Source of the DNA: EA-27 sp964396265
GTDB taxonomy: Archaea; Thermoplasmatota; Thermoplasmata; RBG-16-68-12; EA-27
Reading direction: 5' to 3'
Assembly (NCBI GenBank): GCA_964396265.1
Contig: CAYNEM010000002.1
Coordinates: 1-64,000 of the forward strand
DNA: 64,000 nucleotides
The first letter of the stretch is position 1. Each line of letters opens with the position of its first letter. The notes below the pieces were generated by a model that was given only the letters and a program-made list of their open reading frames with translations, was not told the DNA's origin and did no database searches. The position numbers and the translations under genes were made by a program. Shown one piece after another: positions 53,738 through 63,292 of the stretch.

Positions 53738-54178
53738 CTACCAGAGGACGAGGGCCACGCGTTTCCCCCGTTGCGCGGCCCAGGTACACACCTTGACCGC
53801 GTCCTCCAGCACCATCTGGTACCAGGGCAACCATTCCATGTTGATCGAGCTCGACCGGGCGACTTCCTTCCGCAGTCGCTTCGCCTCGCGGTCGGTCCCT
53901 TGGAGCCGCAGGATGCCGCCGAGGACGGCCATGAGGTCGGCCTTGAGAAGGGTGGGATCCTGCCACGCATCCTGGACCTGCTCTGAATTGTCAGCATACG
54001 CACTCTCGTCCATTCGCTTGAGGGCCGTCAAGGATTCCGAATTCACACCCAACTTCTGATAGGCGCTTTGATCCGTGAACAACGAGGACACCAAGTCCGC
54101 GAGGAACTTCGCATCCGCTCGCTCCTCTACAGGCACCTCGTCCTCGCCCTCGACGGCCACGCTGACGGCGACGCCCAT
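53738..54178 (-). CDS. Unrecognised soluble protein between the transsulfuration genes
   Basis: A 146-residue, mostly helical protein with an acidic N-terminus (EGEDEVPVEERAD) and no membrane segment or metal motif. CTCAATATCC on the minus strand (54206-54215) is a TATA box about 32 bp upstream. It lies between the two cysteine-metabolism genes but has its own promoter, so a functional link is only suggested by position. Confidence 0.6.
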   Translation of the reverse strand: MGVAVSVAVEGEDEVPVEERADAKFLADLVSSLFTDQSAYQKLGVNSESLTALKRMDESAYADNSEQVQDAWQDPTLLKADLMAVLGGILRLQGTDREAKRLRKEVARSSSINMEWLPWYQMVLEDAVKVCTWAAQRGKRVALVLW

Positions 54179-54224
54179 TGGACTCCCCCATTCACATACG
54201 CGAGGGGATATTGAGGCGTTTCGG

Positions 54225-55592
54225 TCAGGCCCGCTCTGCGAGATACTCGATCACGTCGATGCGCGACACGATGCCCTCGAGCTTCTTCTCTGTGCCGACG
54301 AGGACCGCTGGACTTCCGCGCACGAGCATGCGGTATATCTTCTCGAGAGGGGTGCCCGGGTCGACGATCGGGAACGGCTTCTCCATGACGTCCTTCACAG
54401 GCCTCTCCGCGGCCTTCTTGTCCTTCAACAGGCGGTCGATGAGGACGTCGTCGCGCACGCTGCCGACGACCTTGCCCTTGTCCACGACGGGTAGCTGCGA
54501 GATGTCGTACTCCCGCATGAGGTCCACCGCTTCTCGGAGGCTCATGTCCGCGCGCGCGACCACGACGCCCTCCAGCCGCTCCTTCCGCCTCAGGATCGTC
54601 ATCAGGGGCGCGGTCGGCTCTTCGAGGAACCCGTGCTCTTTGAGCCACTCCTCGTTGTGCGCCTTGCTCAAGTACCGTTCCCCGGTGTCAGGGAGCAGCA
54701 CGACCACGACGTCGCCCCTGCCGAGCTTCTCCGCGACCTTCAGCGCGCCGACTATCGCGGCGCCCGAGCTCGAGCCCACGAGGATCGCTTCCTCTCGGGC
54801 GAGGCGGCGCGTCATCAGGTACGCCTCCTTGTCCCCGACCTTCACGACGTCGTCGATGTACTCGAACCACGTTGTCGTCGGCACGAAGTCCTCGCCGATC
54901 CCCTCGATCTTGTACGTGTGGGGCTTCGTCATCTCCTTGGTGTAGAAGTAGTCCTTGAGGATGGACCCGAGGGGGTCGACGCCGATCACCTTGACCTTCT
55001 TGCTCTTCTCCTTGAGGAACTTCCCCACGCCGCTGATCGTGCCGCCCGTCCCCATCCCGCACACGAAGTGCGTGACCCTCCCGTCCGTCTGCCGCCAAAT
55101 CTCCGGCCCCGTCGTCTTGTAGTGCGCCTCCGGGTTGGCGGGGTTGTGATACTGGTAGGGCAGGAACGAGTTCGGAATCTCCTTATTCAGCCGCTCGGCC
55201 ACCTTGTAGTAGGACTCCGGGTGGTCCGGCGGGACGGCGGTCGGGCATATGACGACCCGCGCGCCGAGCGCCTTCACGAGGTTGATCTTCTCCTGACTCA
55301 TCTTGTCGGGAATCGTGAAGATGCATCGGTATCCCCTCAGGACCGCCACGAGCGCGAGGCCCATCCCCGTGTTCCCGCTCGTCGGCTCGATGATCGTGCC
55401 ACCCGGCTTCAGCAGTCCCTTCTTCTCCGCGGCGTCGACCATCGTGATGCCGATGCGATCCTTCACGGATCCGCCGGGGTTGAAGAACTCGCACTTCGCG
55501 AGGATGAGGGGCTTGAACCCTTTCGTGACGCGGTTGAGTTTGACGAGTGGTGTGTGTCCGATTGTCTCGAGGATGTCCTCGAAATACTCCAC
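54225..55592 (-). CDS. cbs: Cystathionine beta-synthase with two C-terminal CBS domains
   Basis: A 455-residue fold-type II PLP enzyme. PLP Lys44 is in NPGGSVKDRIG; the phosphate loop is GMGTGGTISGVGK; TSGNTGMGLA binds the substrate carboxylate. Two CBS motifs (about 340-395 and 400-455) follow and would bind adenosyl ligands for regulation. It condenses serine with homocysteine, or acts as a cysteine synthase. The GTG at 55592 lies 25 bp after a TATA box, so the 17-codon upstream extension is excluded. Confidence 0.92.
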   Translation of the reverse strand: MEYFEDILETIGHTPLVKLNRVTKGFKPLILAKCEFFNPGGSVKDRIGITMVDAAEKKGLLKPGGTIIEPTSGNTGMGLALVAVLRGYRCIFTIPDKMSQEKINLVKALGARVVICPTAVPPDHPESYYKVAERLNKEIPNSFLPYQYHNPANPEAHYKTTGPEIWRQTDGRVTHFVCGMGTGGTISGVGKFLKEKSKKVKVIGVDPLGSILKDYFYTKEMTKPHTYKIEGIGEDFVPTTTWFEYIDDVVKVGDKEAYLMTRRLAREEAILVGSSSGAAIVGALKVAEKLGRGDVVVVLLPDTGERYLSKAHNEEWLKEHGFLEEPTAPLMTILRRKERLEGVVVARADMSLREAVDLMREYDISQLPVVDKGKVVGSVRDDVLIDRLLKDKKAAERPVKDVMEKPFPIVDPGTPLEKIYRMLVRGSPAVLVGTEKKLEGIVSRIDVIEYLAERA

Positions 55593-55612
55593 AGGACCGC
55601 TATCCCCGGTCC

Positions 55613-55622
55613 CGTATAATAG
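55613..55622 (-). promoter_or_regulatory. TATA box of the cystathionine beta-synthase gene
   Basis: Minus-strand ACTATTATAC, centred 25 bp before the GTG at 55592, gives a leaderless transcript and decides the start codon. Confidence 0.55.
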
Positions 55623-55646
55623 TGTGGCTCGACGCACGATCATTCG

Positions 55647-56096
55647 CTAGTTGAGGGGATCCATTTCGACCGCGGGCGCTTCCCTTCGGACGCCTGGATT
55701 GGGATGGAAGCCGCCTTCCCAATTGGTCTTCACTTCGACCCGATCCTCCTTGGGGATGAATTCTTCGAAGCGCAGATTCTCGTCCGCATGTCGCCTCCCG
55801 TAGTAGAACCACTCCCAGCGGACCTTTGCAGCTCGTTCGATCCGGAAGTGCTTGGCGTCCCACACACACCCTTCCGGCTCCCAGACCCGCAAGACCTCAC
55901 CTTCGTTGAATCTAACCATGAGACAATCACCCTCGGCTTCGGCCTCAACCGCGACATGCTCGTTGTCGTAGGGTCTTCCAAACCAGCTTCCGAAGAAACA
56001 AAGGCCACCCCTCTTCAGCGTTGCAATGGCACGTCGAATTTCTGCGGCGAAGGCGCCAGATTTCGTGGGTTTTGCGACTCCAGCGGAGGCGATCAT
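55647..56096 (-). CDS. Conserved hypothetical protein downstream of aconitase
   Basis: A 149-residue soluble protein: IRRAIATLKRGGLCFFGSWF, GRPYDNEHVAVEAEAEGD, LMVRFNEGEVLRVWEPEG and KVRWEWFYYGRRHADEN. I associate this Trp-rich beta pattern with hypothetical proteins found mainly in bacteria; no function is known to me. It starts five bases after the aconitase stop, so it is in the same operon. Transfer from a bacterium is possible but unproven. Confidence 0.65.
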   Translation of the reverse strand: MIASAGVAKPTKSGAFAAEIRRAIATLKRGGLCFFGSWFGRPYDNEHVAVEAEAEGDCLMVRFNEGEVLRVWEPEGCVWDAKHFRIERAAKVRWEWFYYGRRHADENLRFEEFIPKEDRVEVKTNWEGGFHPNPGVRREAPAVEMDPLN

Positions 56097-56101
56097 GACG
56101 C

Positions 56102-58027
56102 TTAGGCCCCTCGGTTCCTCAGGTACCGGATTCCGCCGCCCTTCAGCAAGATTTCCCTCTGGCGGCTCGACAGGTCGTACGTAAGTTCGAACGAAGTGCC
56201 TTTCGTAAGGTTCTGTCCCGTGACGTGCTGCCCTGATTTGAGGCTCTCGAGGAGTCGCGCGACGCGAATCCGATCCCCCATCGCAATCCTATCGTACGAG
56301 TTGGAGGAGACAAACATGAGCGGCGGCAGGCCGAAGTTCACGAGGTTGTCTCGGTGCATGCGCGCGAACGACTTCGCGAGGACGAGTTTTACCCCCAGGT
56401 GCATGGGCGCAGCCGCAGCGTGCTCGCGCGAGCTGCCCTGCCCGTAGTTCTCGCCGCCGACGATCACTCCTCCGCCCTTCGCCTTCGCGCGGGCAACGAA
56501 ACCTCGGTCCACGTACTTGAACGTGTACTCCGCGATCGCGGCGATGTTGCTGCGAAGCGGGAGGACCTCCGCCCCGCCTGGGAGGATGTGGTCCGTCGAG
56601 ACGCCATCCTCGAGCTTGAGGAGGACTTCGCCCTCGATCGTGTCCGGGAGATCGCCGGGAATCGGCACGGTGCCGATGTTCGGCCCGCGATACACGGCCA
56701 CCTTCTTCCGGTTCTTTGGCGGCCAGAGGTAGCCGGAGTCGTCGATCGGATACGAAGTAAGTTCTGTCACCTTTGGCGGCTTGCCCAGGTCACGTGGGTC
56801 CGCGATCACGCCCTTCAGCGCCGTGGCGGCGGCCGTCTCCGGGCTGCAGAGGTAAACCTTGTCGTCCGAGGTCCCGCTCCGCCCCTGGAAGTTCCGGTTG
56901 AACGTGCGGACGGACACGCCCTTGGTAGGCGGCGCGAACCCCATGCCGATGCACGGGCCGCACGCGACCTCGAGCTCGCGGACGCCCGCCTTGATGAGCT
57001 TCGTCATCACCCCGTGGATGAGGCACGCGACGAGAACCTGGCGGGACCCCGGCGACACCGCGATCGAGAGCCCGGGGTGCACGTGCTTCCCGTCCAGCAT
57101 CTCGGCGACCATCGACAGGTCCCGGAACGAGGAGTTCACGCTGCTCCCGACGGCGACCTGCGTGACCTCCGTTCCCGCCACCTCGGAGACGGGCTTCACG
57201 TTCCCCGGACTCGGGGGACATGCGATCAATGGCTCCAGTTTCGAGAGATCGACCTCCACGCGGTCATCGTACTCCGCCTTGTCGTCCGCCGCGAAACTCC
57301 GGAAATCGCCACCGCGCTTCTGACCCTTCAGAAAACGCTCCGTCACGGCATCGCTCGGGAACAGGGAGCCAGTCGCCCCAAGCTCCGCGCCCATGTTCGT
57401 GATCGTCCCACGCTCGGGGACGGAGAACTGCTTGATCCCGGGCCCGCCGTATTCCACGACCTTCTCCTTCCCCCACTTCTCCCCGAACCTGCGGAGCATC
57501 TCGAGGATCACGTCCTTCGCGGAGCACCACGCCGGCATCCGACCGTGCAGGTCCACGCGGACGACCTGGGGCATCCGCAGGCGGTAGGGCTCCCCCGCCA
57601 TGACCGCGGCAACCTCGAACCCGCCCGCGCCAATCCCGAGCATCCCGATCGCGCCGGACTGGCACGTGTGGGAATCGCACCCGAGCATCGTCTGCCCTGG
57701 CACATCGAAACGCTCCATGTGGGCCCAGTGCGAGATCCCGTTCCCTGCGCGCGAGTAGACCGCCGCGTACCGTCCTGCCATCCCCTGGAGGAAGAGGTGG
57801 TCGTCCGGGTTCTCGAACCCCGTCTGAAGGACGTTGTGGTCCACGTACTGGGTCGCCTGTTTCACGCGCACCGTGTCGACGCCCATCTGCTCGAACTCGA
57901 GCCAAGCGAGCGTCCCGGTCGCGTCCTGCAGGAGCGCCTGGTCCATCCTGAGGGCGACCTCCTCGCCCGGGACCATGCGACCTTCAACGAGGTGCTTTTG
58001 GATGATCTTGTGCCCGAGAGACCTCAT
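56102..58027 (-). CDS. acn: Aconitate hydratase
   Basis: A 641-residue [4Fe-4S] enzyme converting citrate to isocitrate. Cluster cysteines are in LGCDSHT and ACGPCIGMG (CxxC). Active-site segments include DHNVLQTG, GGENYGQGSSREHAA (swivel-domain Ser/Arg) and STDHILPGG. Domain order is the compact archaeal/mitochondrial-like aconitase, with the swivel domain C-terminal (about 480-641). The ATG at 58027 begins RSLGHKIIQKHLVEG, the family N-terminus; the long in-frame upstream extension is antisense to the next gene and is rejected. Confidence 0.95.
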   Translation of the reverse strand: MRSLGHKIIQKHLVEGRMVPGEEVALRMDQALLQDATGTLAWLEFEQMGVDTVRVKQATQYVDHNVLQTGFENPDDHLFLQGMAGRYAAVYSRAGNGISHWAHMERFDVPGQTMLGCDSHTCQSGAIGMLGIGAGGFEVAAVMAGEPYRLRMPQVVRVDLHGRMPAWCSAKDVILEMLRRFGEKWGKEKVVEYGGPGIKQFSVPERGTITNMGAELGATGSLFPSDAVTERFLKGQKRGGDFRSFAADDKAEYDDRVEVDLSKLEPLIACPPSPGNVKPVSEVAGTEVTQVAVGSSVNSSFRDLSMVAEMLDGKHVHPGLSIAVSPGSRQVLVACLIHGVMTKLIKAGVRELEVACGPCIGMGFAPPTKGVSVRTFNRNFQGRSGTSDDKVYLCSPETAAATALKGVIADPRDLGKPPKVTELTSYPIDDSGYLWPPKNRKKVAVYRGPNIGTVPIPGDLPDTIEGEVLLKLEDGVSTDHILPGGAEVLPLRSNIAAIAEYTFKYVDRGFVARAKAKGGGVIVGGENYGQGSSREHAAAAPMHLGVKLVLAKSFARMHRDNLVNFGLPPLMFVSSNSYDRIAMGDRIRVARLLESLKSGQHVTGQNLTKGTSFELTYDLSSRQREILLKGGGIRYLRNRGA

Positions 58028-58175
58028 GACCACGAACCCACCGGTCCGCGGAAGCGAGGCGGGGACTTGAGGGTTCGCGTCCGGGAGTGAACCGCGTCCA
58101 CATGCAGGCGACGACCTCCGCCCTCGTTCTCGGCTCCGGAACGGGACGCGGAACCTTGAAATCCGTGCGAAGGGG

Positions 58176-59876
58176 TTGGCCGTGCGAGAGGCGAACCGCT
58201 TGCCGGAAGCCAAACCGTTCATCGAGCTCGTCCGCTTCGCGGACCCGCTGTCGTGGAAGACGTGGTGCACTGAGCCGATCGTCCGGCGGTTCGAGGAAGT
58301 CCTGGGCGATGGCGTCCGAGTCACGTATCGCATGGGCGGGCTCTTCGAAAACCTCACGGACTGGATGGACGCGAAAGGGCTCTCGAAAGAGAGGGTCGTG
58401 AGCACGATCGTCGAGGACACCGCGGCGGCGGGAATGCCGCTTCATCCGGACTACCTTTGGCAGTGCGGGGTGAAGACGACCTACACCCCCTGCATCGCCT
58501 ACAGGGCCGCGGAACTTCAAGACGTCCCGCTCGCCCACAAATTCTTGCGCCGCATGATGGAGGCGTTCATGGTCGAAGGTCGACCCGCGTCCCATGACGA
58601 GTACATCAACTTGGGCGGTGAGGTCGGGCTGAGCACGAGCCGCCTCCGACGCGACATCGACATCCCCCTTGCCAGGGATCGCTTCGACGCAGACCGCCAC
58701 GCCATGTCGGAAGGTGGCTTTGGCTTCGACTCCATGTTGATCCGCAGCCGATCCCGCGAGGTCGTTCGCGTCGACGGGTTCGCCGCGAAACCGTACGCGG
58801 ACGCCATCCTGTCCCTGGAGCCGGAGCTAGCAAGACACCGGCCCTCGGACCTTCTCGAGTACGCCGAGCGACGCCGAGGCCTCCTTCCCGCGCGCGAGGT
58901 CGCGGAGGTGTTCCGGCTGACGGAGCCGGTCGCCACGGAGAGGTTGCACACGCTCGCCGCAGGCGGGATCCTCGAACCCCTGCCCTTGGAGGCGGGCGCT
59001 CTCTGGCGGTGGAAGACTCGCGTGCCGGATCCGATGCCTCTCGACGTGGCCCTTGCCACGTACATCCCGAAACCGGTCGAGGTCGACACGGAACTCGATC
59101 GAGTCCTCGCCGCGGCTGCCCGGGCGCGATACACGGAGGTGGCCGAACATCCGAAGAGTCCGCAGCCATTCCCGTTTGGACCCGAGCTGGCGGCGCGCGT
59201 TGGTTACACGCGGGAAATTCTCGCCGAGGTGCCAGTGCCAGCCTTGGAATCCTTCACGGGGGTGGGATATGTGCTGACGAAGAGTGGAATCGACCCCAAG
59301 GACACCGTCCTCGACGTCGGCTGCGGGTCCGGAACGGACGCGATCCTGGCTTCGCAGCAGCTCGGCCGGCGCGGGGAGGTCCTCGGCGTCGAGGTCGTGC
59401 CGGCCATGGTCGCGAAGGCACGGACCGCCATCGCGGGGGCGGGCGTGAAGCGCATCCAGATCCTCGAGGGAGATGCGGGATCCATCCGCGTGCCTCAAGA
59501 GAGCGTTGACTTGGCCCTAAGCAACGGCGTCCTCCACTCGCAACGCGACAAGGCGGGGGTGCTCCGCGAGATCTTCCGCGTCCTTCGCCCCGGCGGGAGG
59601 CTTCGACTCGCGGACATCGTGGTACGGCTGAGTGCGGCCGGCACTCTCGGCTCCGACCCTCAGACGTGGGCCGGCAGCCTCTCCGGCGCCCCTCTCGAGA
59701 CAGGACTGCCTCGGGCGATCGAAAAGGCGGGCTTCCGCGACATCCGGGTCATCGGAGACCACGATTACTATTCGGCGCCAGAACCCTCGATGATGCAGCG
59801 ACTCGCCCGTGCGATGGGGGCCCGAACGATGGTCGTCGAGGCGATGAAACCCGAGGCCACGCAGAAGCGCCGATAG
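58176..59876 (+). CDS. Fusion of a DsbA/FrnE-like thioredoxin fold with an ArsM-like methyltransferase
   Basis: A 566-residue protein. Residues 15-220 resemble the DsbA/FrnE-type thioredoxin fold: FADPLSWKTWCTEPIVRRFEE, where the usual CxxC is reduced to one Cys (Cys31), then YRMGGLFENLTDW. A winged-helix-like stretch follows (about 225-285, REVAEVFRLTEPVATERLHTL). The C-terminal third is a class I SAM methyltransferase with motif I VLDVGCGSGTDA near 378-389, and NGVLHSQRDKAGVLREIFRVLRPGGRL, closest in style to arsenite methyltransferases. TTG at 58176 or GTG at 58182 may start it. Substrate unknown. Confidence 0.72.
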   Translation: MAVREANRLPEAKPFIELVRFADPLSWKTWCTEPIVRRFEEVLGDGVRVTYRMGGLFENLTDWMDAKGLSKERVVSTIVEDTAAAGMPLHPDYLWQCGVKTTYTPCIAYRAAELQDVPLAHKFLRRMMEAFMVEGRPASHDEYINLGGEVGLSTSRLRRDIDIPLARDRFDADRHAMSEGGFGFDSMLIRSRSREVVRVDGFAAKPYADAILSLEPELARHRPSDLLEYAERRRGLLPAREVAEVFRLTEPVATERLHTLAAGGILEPLPLEAGALWRWKTRVPDPMPLDVALATYIPKPVEVDTELDRVLAAAARARYTEVAEHPKSPQPFPFGPELAARVGYTREILAEVPVPALESFTGVGYVLTKSGIDPKDTVLDVGCGSGTDAILASQQLGRRGEVLGVEVVPAMVAKARTAIAGAGVKRIQILEGDAGSIRVPQESVDLALSNGVLHSQRDKAGVLREIFRVLRPGGRLRLADIVVRLSAAGTLGSDPQTWAGSLSGAPLETGLPRAIEKAGFRDIRVIGDHDYYSAPEPSMMQRLARAMGARTMVVEAMKPEATQKRR

Positions 59877-59988
59877 CGCATGGTCATGGTCACAGCCGGG
59901 GTCCGTCCAATCCGACGAGGACCCAACACCTCCGCCAAGGTATCAGCGCCGATAATCGCCGCCTACCAGTTTATCGAGCGCAGAACGC

Positions 59989-61413
59989 GTGGATGGGGCG
60001 GTGGTCATCGGCATCCGCTCTAGGGCATCGCTAGCGTCGCTCTGCCTGCTTCCCGCCCTCGGTGGCGCAATCCTGGCGGCGGGCGCGAGCGACCCGTGGA
60101 GCCGCTTCCGCTTCGCCATGCTGGGCATGAGTGCGATGATCGGCGCCGTCTATGCGGAGGCGTACCGCCAACCTCGGGCGGACCCGCTGCCGGACTCGGT
60201 CATCCTGAAGACGTTCCTTCAACTGAATCCGGAAGAGGGCTTCGACCTCGAAACACTCAACGCGGTCGAGATCCGGGCCCTGGAGCGGGAGATCCTTCGA
60301 GACAAGCGAATGTCACGCGACGTCCTCGCGATGACGGAGTCGCTGCTCGTGCGCGTCCGGTATGAGACCGAGAACGCGGTCCTGGCGGGCGCGATCCTGC
60401 GGAACAAGACGCTGGACTGGTACCGGCGCAGTCCCACGGACCCCAACTGGTCCGAGAGAATGGCGATTCGCTGGGGCGGTATCTTCCACGAGTCTAGGAC
60501 GCCCGGCGGAAGGTTGAGCACGAGGCTCACCGACCGTCTGGAGAACCTGCGCATGGAGTGCGCGAAGGCGAGCGGCCTGTCCGGTTCCCTCCGTCACCGG
60601 CTCCACCGCGTCGCCAAGCGTACGCGTCAGCCCCTCATGCCCCAGGTGGCCCAGGCGTACCTCGACGACCTGACCTTGCTCGCGCGCAGGCCCGAGAAGC
60701 CCCGCGGCTTGGAACGGCTCAGCGAGCTCGCCCGGCGCATCGGCCCGGCCGACGTGAACATCGCCCTTGCGGAGCTGTTTCCGCGGGAAGGCGTGGGGCC
60801 CCTGATCGTCCTCGACCCGCACTATCACCCGGACGAGGACACGGTCGTGATCCGGCCGCCCCCTGGACGGGCCTCCGGCGAGGCGGTCATCTACGACCTT
60901 ATCCAGACCAAAGCCCCTCCTCCGACCCATACAGGCGCGACGGCGGAGGCCGGCACGACGGCCGACGATGCTTCCTCTTCCCCATGGGCGCGGCCCACCC
61001 TCGAGAAGAAGGAATGGATCGAGCTGCTCGTGGACCTCCAGAAACGGAAGACGAGGATGGAGGCCCCTCCAATCACCGACTACCAGACGCGAGAATCCTA
61101 CCTCAGCCTGAGGGATATCATCCTGGCAGACAACTCCGCACGCAAGGCCTTTCTTGCGATCCATTGGAAGGGGAGGCCGAGCGGTTTGGCCCTGCTCGCC
61201 CGTGCCCTGTCCGAAGGCAACTATTCGCCCGAGGTGGAGACCGATGGCGACTATCTCGAAGCCGAGCTCGGCCGGATGGCGGGCGATAATCCGGACAGCC
61301 GACCCGATGAGGGCAAGTGGCTCATCGGCGGAGGGTGGAACGGCTGGACGGTGATCCGTGAGGTTGCACAAGGGGTCCGGACTTACCGGGCCAAGCGCAG
61401 ATTCTTGGACTGA
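59989..61413 (+). CDS. Large protein of unknown function with N-terminal membrane helices
   Basis: A 474-residue protein. Two hydrophobic stretches occur near the N-terminus (about 10-32 and 40-57), then a long, mostly helical, Arg-rich cytoplasmic part, an Ala/Thr/Ser-rich linker around 305-330, and a C-terminal domain with many charged residues. GTTTATCG at 59969-59976 suggests transcription start near 59997, which would favour the GTG at 60001 over 59989. Its 3' end overlaps the convergent GAP1-like gene by 31 bases. No family recognised; it could be a partner of the GTPase cluster. Confidence 0.6.
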   Translation: MDGAVVIGIRSRASLASLCLLPALGGAILAAGASDPWSRFRFAMLGMSAMIGAVYAEAYRQPRADPLPDSVILKTFLQLNPEEGFDLETLNAVEIRALEREILRDKRMSRDVLAMTESLLVRVRYETENAVLAGAILRNKTLDWYRRSPTDPNWSERMAIRWGGIFHESRTPGGRLSTRLTDRLENLRMECAKASGLSGSLRHRLHRVAKRTRQPLMPQVAQAYLDDLTLLARRPEKPRGLERLSELARRIGPADVNIALAELFPREGVGPLIVLDPHYHPDEDTVVIRPPPGRASGEAVIYDLIQTKAPPPTHTGATAEAGTTADDASSSPWARPTLEKKEWIELLVDLQKRKTRMEAPPITDYQTRESYLSLRDIILADNSARKAFLAIHWKGRPSGLALLARALSEGNYSPEVETDGDYLEAELGRMAGDNPDSRPDEGKWLIGGGWNGWTVIREVAQGVRTYRAKRRFLD

Positions 61414-62243
61414 AAGAAGGCTGAGGCGAGGGTCTCGTACACGCTCTCTCGATTGGGCGACCGCCGCAGCGTGGCCTGTGCGAGCGTACTCTCCAGGAGC
61501 GCCCAGCTTGTGTCGGCCCGGACGCCCCGAGGCGAGACGACGAGGTTGAAGTAGTTCATCGAGGACGCCGTGGGCGCGTCGGAGATCGCAGTGAACAGCT
61601 GCAGGCCGCACGCCCAGTTCAGCAACTCGACGATCAGGTGCATGGTCTTGATCCGACCCTCGGCTGTGCCGTTCCTGCAGAGGAGGAGCGTCCGGCTGTT
61701 GGGGTCGTCGATCATCCGGGTCGTGAGCGTCTCGAGCGCCGCGAAGGACAGGTACCGGTGCACGCCCGCGCCGAAGGACGAACCGTCCGCGGGCGCCGGG
61801 AGCACGGGTATCCGGAGCAGATCCGTCTCCCCGGTGGCGCCGGGGGCGTCCACCTCAAACTTCTGCATGGCGGCGAACACGGCCTCCATCGTGACACGAC
61901 CGGAGCGCAGGAGGTCGACGGGCAACACGGCCGTATGGTTCACGAAGGTCGTACGGCCCGCCTCATCCGTGAGCCCCGGGCCGACGTGCGACAGGAGCAT
62001 CTCGTGACCGGACACGACGGGATGGATCATCTGCAGGTCGAGAGTGTCCGTGGCATTCTGGACCGCGGCGGGGCGGATGGGCGTATAATGCCCCTGCAAG
62101 GCGGCGTCGTACAGGCTGACGTTGAGGCCTCGGGAGATGCACTTCGTCGTGTATCCCGTCCCCTGGATCACGCCGTACACCCAGTGGTCGACCTCTGCGA
62201 TCTCCCCTTCCTGGGTCCGTTGTTCGGTATTCGTGGCAGCCAT
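61383..62243 (-). CDS. GTPase-associated protein 1 (GAP1-N)-like protein
   Basis: A 286-residue protein. The N-terminal half, VDHWVYGVIQGTGYTTKCIS, RGLNVSLYDAALQGHY, and especially DEAGRTTFVNHTAVLPVDLL, resembles the N-terminal domain of GTPase-associated protein 1, which accompanies paired GTPases in bacterial conflict systems described by comparative genomics. It lies 18 bases after the GTPase gene at 62262 on the same strand. Expected role: adaptor or scaffold coupling the GTPases to an effector. Assignment rests on pattern memory, not a profile search. Confidence 0.55.
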   Translation of the reverse strand: MAATNTEQRTQEGEIAEVDHWVYGVIQGTGYTTKCISRGLNVSLYDAALQGHYTPIRPAAVQNATDTLDLQMIHPVVSGHEMLLSHVGPGLTDEAGRTTFVNHTAVLPVDLLRSGRVTMEAVFAAMQKFEVDAPGATGETDLLRIPVLPAPADGSSFGAGVHRYLSFAALETLTTRMIDDPNSRTLLLCRNGTAEGRIKTMHLIVELLNWACGLQLFTAISDAPTASSMNYFNLVVSPRGVRADTSWALLESTLAQATLRRSPNRESVYETLASAFFQSKNLRLAR

Positions 62244-62261
62244 AGCGCAGACCTGCCAAGC

Positions 62262-63272
62262 TCACGCGATTTTCGTCGCTGCGGCCTGGAATTTCTCTTC
62301 GTCGAGAACCTCATCGGGGATCTTGTGGGCGATTCCTCGGAAGTGCTCGATGAAGGCCACATATTCGTCGAACGCGAAGTCGGGCTCGCCTCCGCTGCCC
62401 GGCCGGAAGTCCGTCCGGACGATCCGCGGCGGACCGACCGTGTCCATCCCCTCCTGGGTCTCTGTCTTGACCCAGCTGAGGAAGTACGCAGCCTGATCCA
62501 TGTTGACGCCGGCGACCCTGCCGCCTCGAATCTGCGAGAGGGTCTGCGGGATGAAGACCCGGAGGAGTGCCTCGGCGTACTCTTTCCGCTTCCGTTTCTC
62601 GTTGACCGGCGGGAATCCTCGGTGCAATCCCAACCTCGCAAGCACCTCGTCCCGGACCGTGTCGAATTTCCCGAGGATAAAGGCGGGGTAGATTACGGGG
62701 GAGTCCGAGTCGATCCCCTGCGACTTCATCCGCTCGTGTTCCTGGTTCTTGTAGGTCTGGAAGGAAACAAGGAGCTTCGCGACCGCGCTGTCGTACCTCA
62801 GCATCCGCTTGTGCGCGGGCGTGTCGAGGTCCATCGTCATCTTGCTGCAGTCGACCAACACGATGATGACGACGCTCTTGAGGAGCTGCTGGATGATCGG
62901 CTTGGAGGCCATGCCGCTCTCGATGAACTCCTCGATGTCTTCGCCCGAGACGTCGTAGGCGGAGAACCGGAGGGTGGAGAATGGCTTGATCCAGTTCTTC
63001 TGCTTGATGTAGTACGGCAACTTGCCGACGACCGGGCGCACGTAGCCGAAGACGAAGCTCAGCTCCGTGATCTCTTCCTTGAGCGTGGCGCTCGGGAACC
63101 GGGCGTCCTTCATCCCCTCGTAGACGGCGGACATGACGTTCAGGGACGAGGGAGGCGCGTGGAAACGGAAGTCGTCACGGATCCCCGTACCGTACTTGAC
63201 CTGGGCCGCATAGAGGAGGCCCAAGAACGTGGTCTTCCCGGAAGCCCGGTCTCCTAGGATTGCGCAGGGCAT
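62262..63272 (-). CDS. P-loop GTPase of the double-GTPase type
   Basis: A 336-residue TRAFAC-like GTPase. Walker A is GDRASGKTTF, near the N-terminus. The G3-like motif is AYDVSGED. VIIVLVDCSKM is a hydrophobic strand, and the G4-like motif is LGKFDTV, where GKFD replaces NKxD. The ATG at 63272 starts PCAILGDRASGK and lies 26 bp after a TATA box, so it is preferred to the ATG at 63323 that overlaps the upstream stop. It is followed by the GAP1-like gene. Confidence 0.75.
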   Translation of the reverse strand: MPCAILGDRASGKTTFLGLLYAAQVKYGTGIRDDFRFHAPPSSLNVMSAVYEGMKDARFPSATLKEEITELSFVFGYVRPVVGKLPYYIKQKNWIKPFSTLRFSAYDVSGEDIEEFIESGMASKPIIQQLLKSVVIIVLVDCSKMTMDLDTPAHKRMLRYDSAVAKLLVSFQTYKNQEHERMKSQGIDSDSPVIYPAFILGKFDTVRDEVLARLGLHRGFPPVNEKRKRKEYAEALLRVFIPQTLSQIRGGRVAGVNMDQAAYFLSWVKTETQEGMDTVGPPRIVRTDFRPGSGGEPDFAFDEYVAFIEHFRGIAHKIPDEVLDEEKFQAAATKIA

Positions 63273-63292
63273 GGCGGGTGAGTCAGATTTAG

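Noticed and set aside
56354..58090. 578-residue plus-strand open frame
   Set aside because: Antisense to aconitase, whose motifs are complete; composition is His/Arg-rich as in shadows.
58028..58420. 131-residue N-terminal extension of aconitase
   Set aside because: Arg/Ser-rich, antisense to the fusion-protein gene, and absent from the family.
61638..63257. 539-residue plus-strand open frame
   Set aside because: Antisense to the GAP1-like and GTPase genes, with no recognisable domain.
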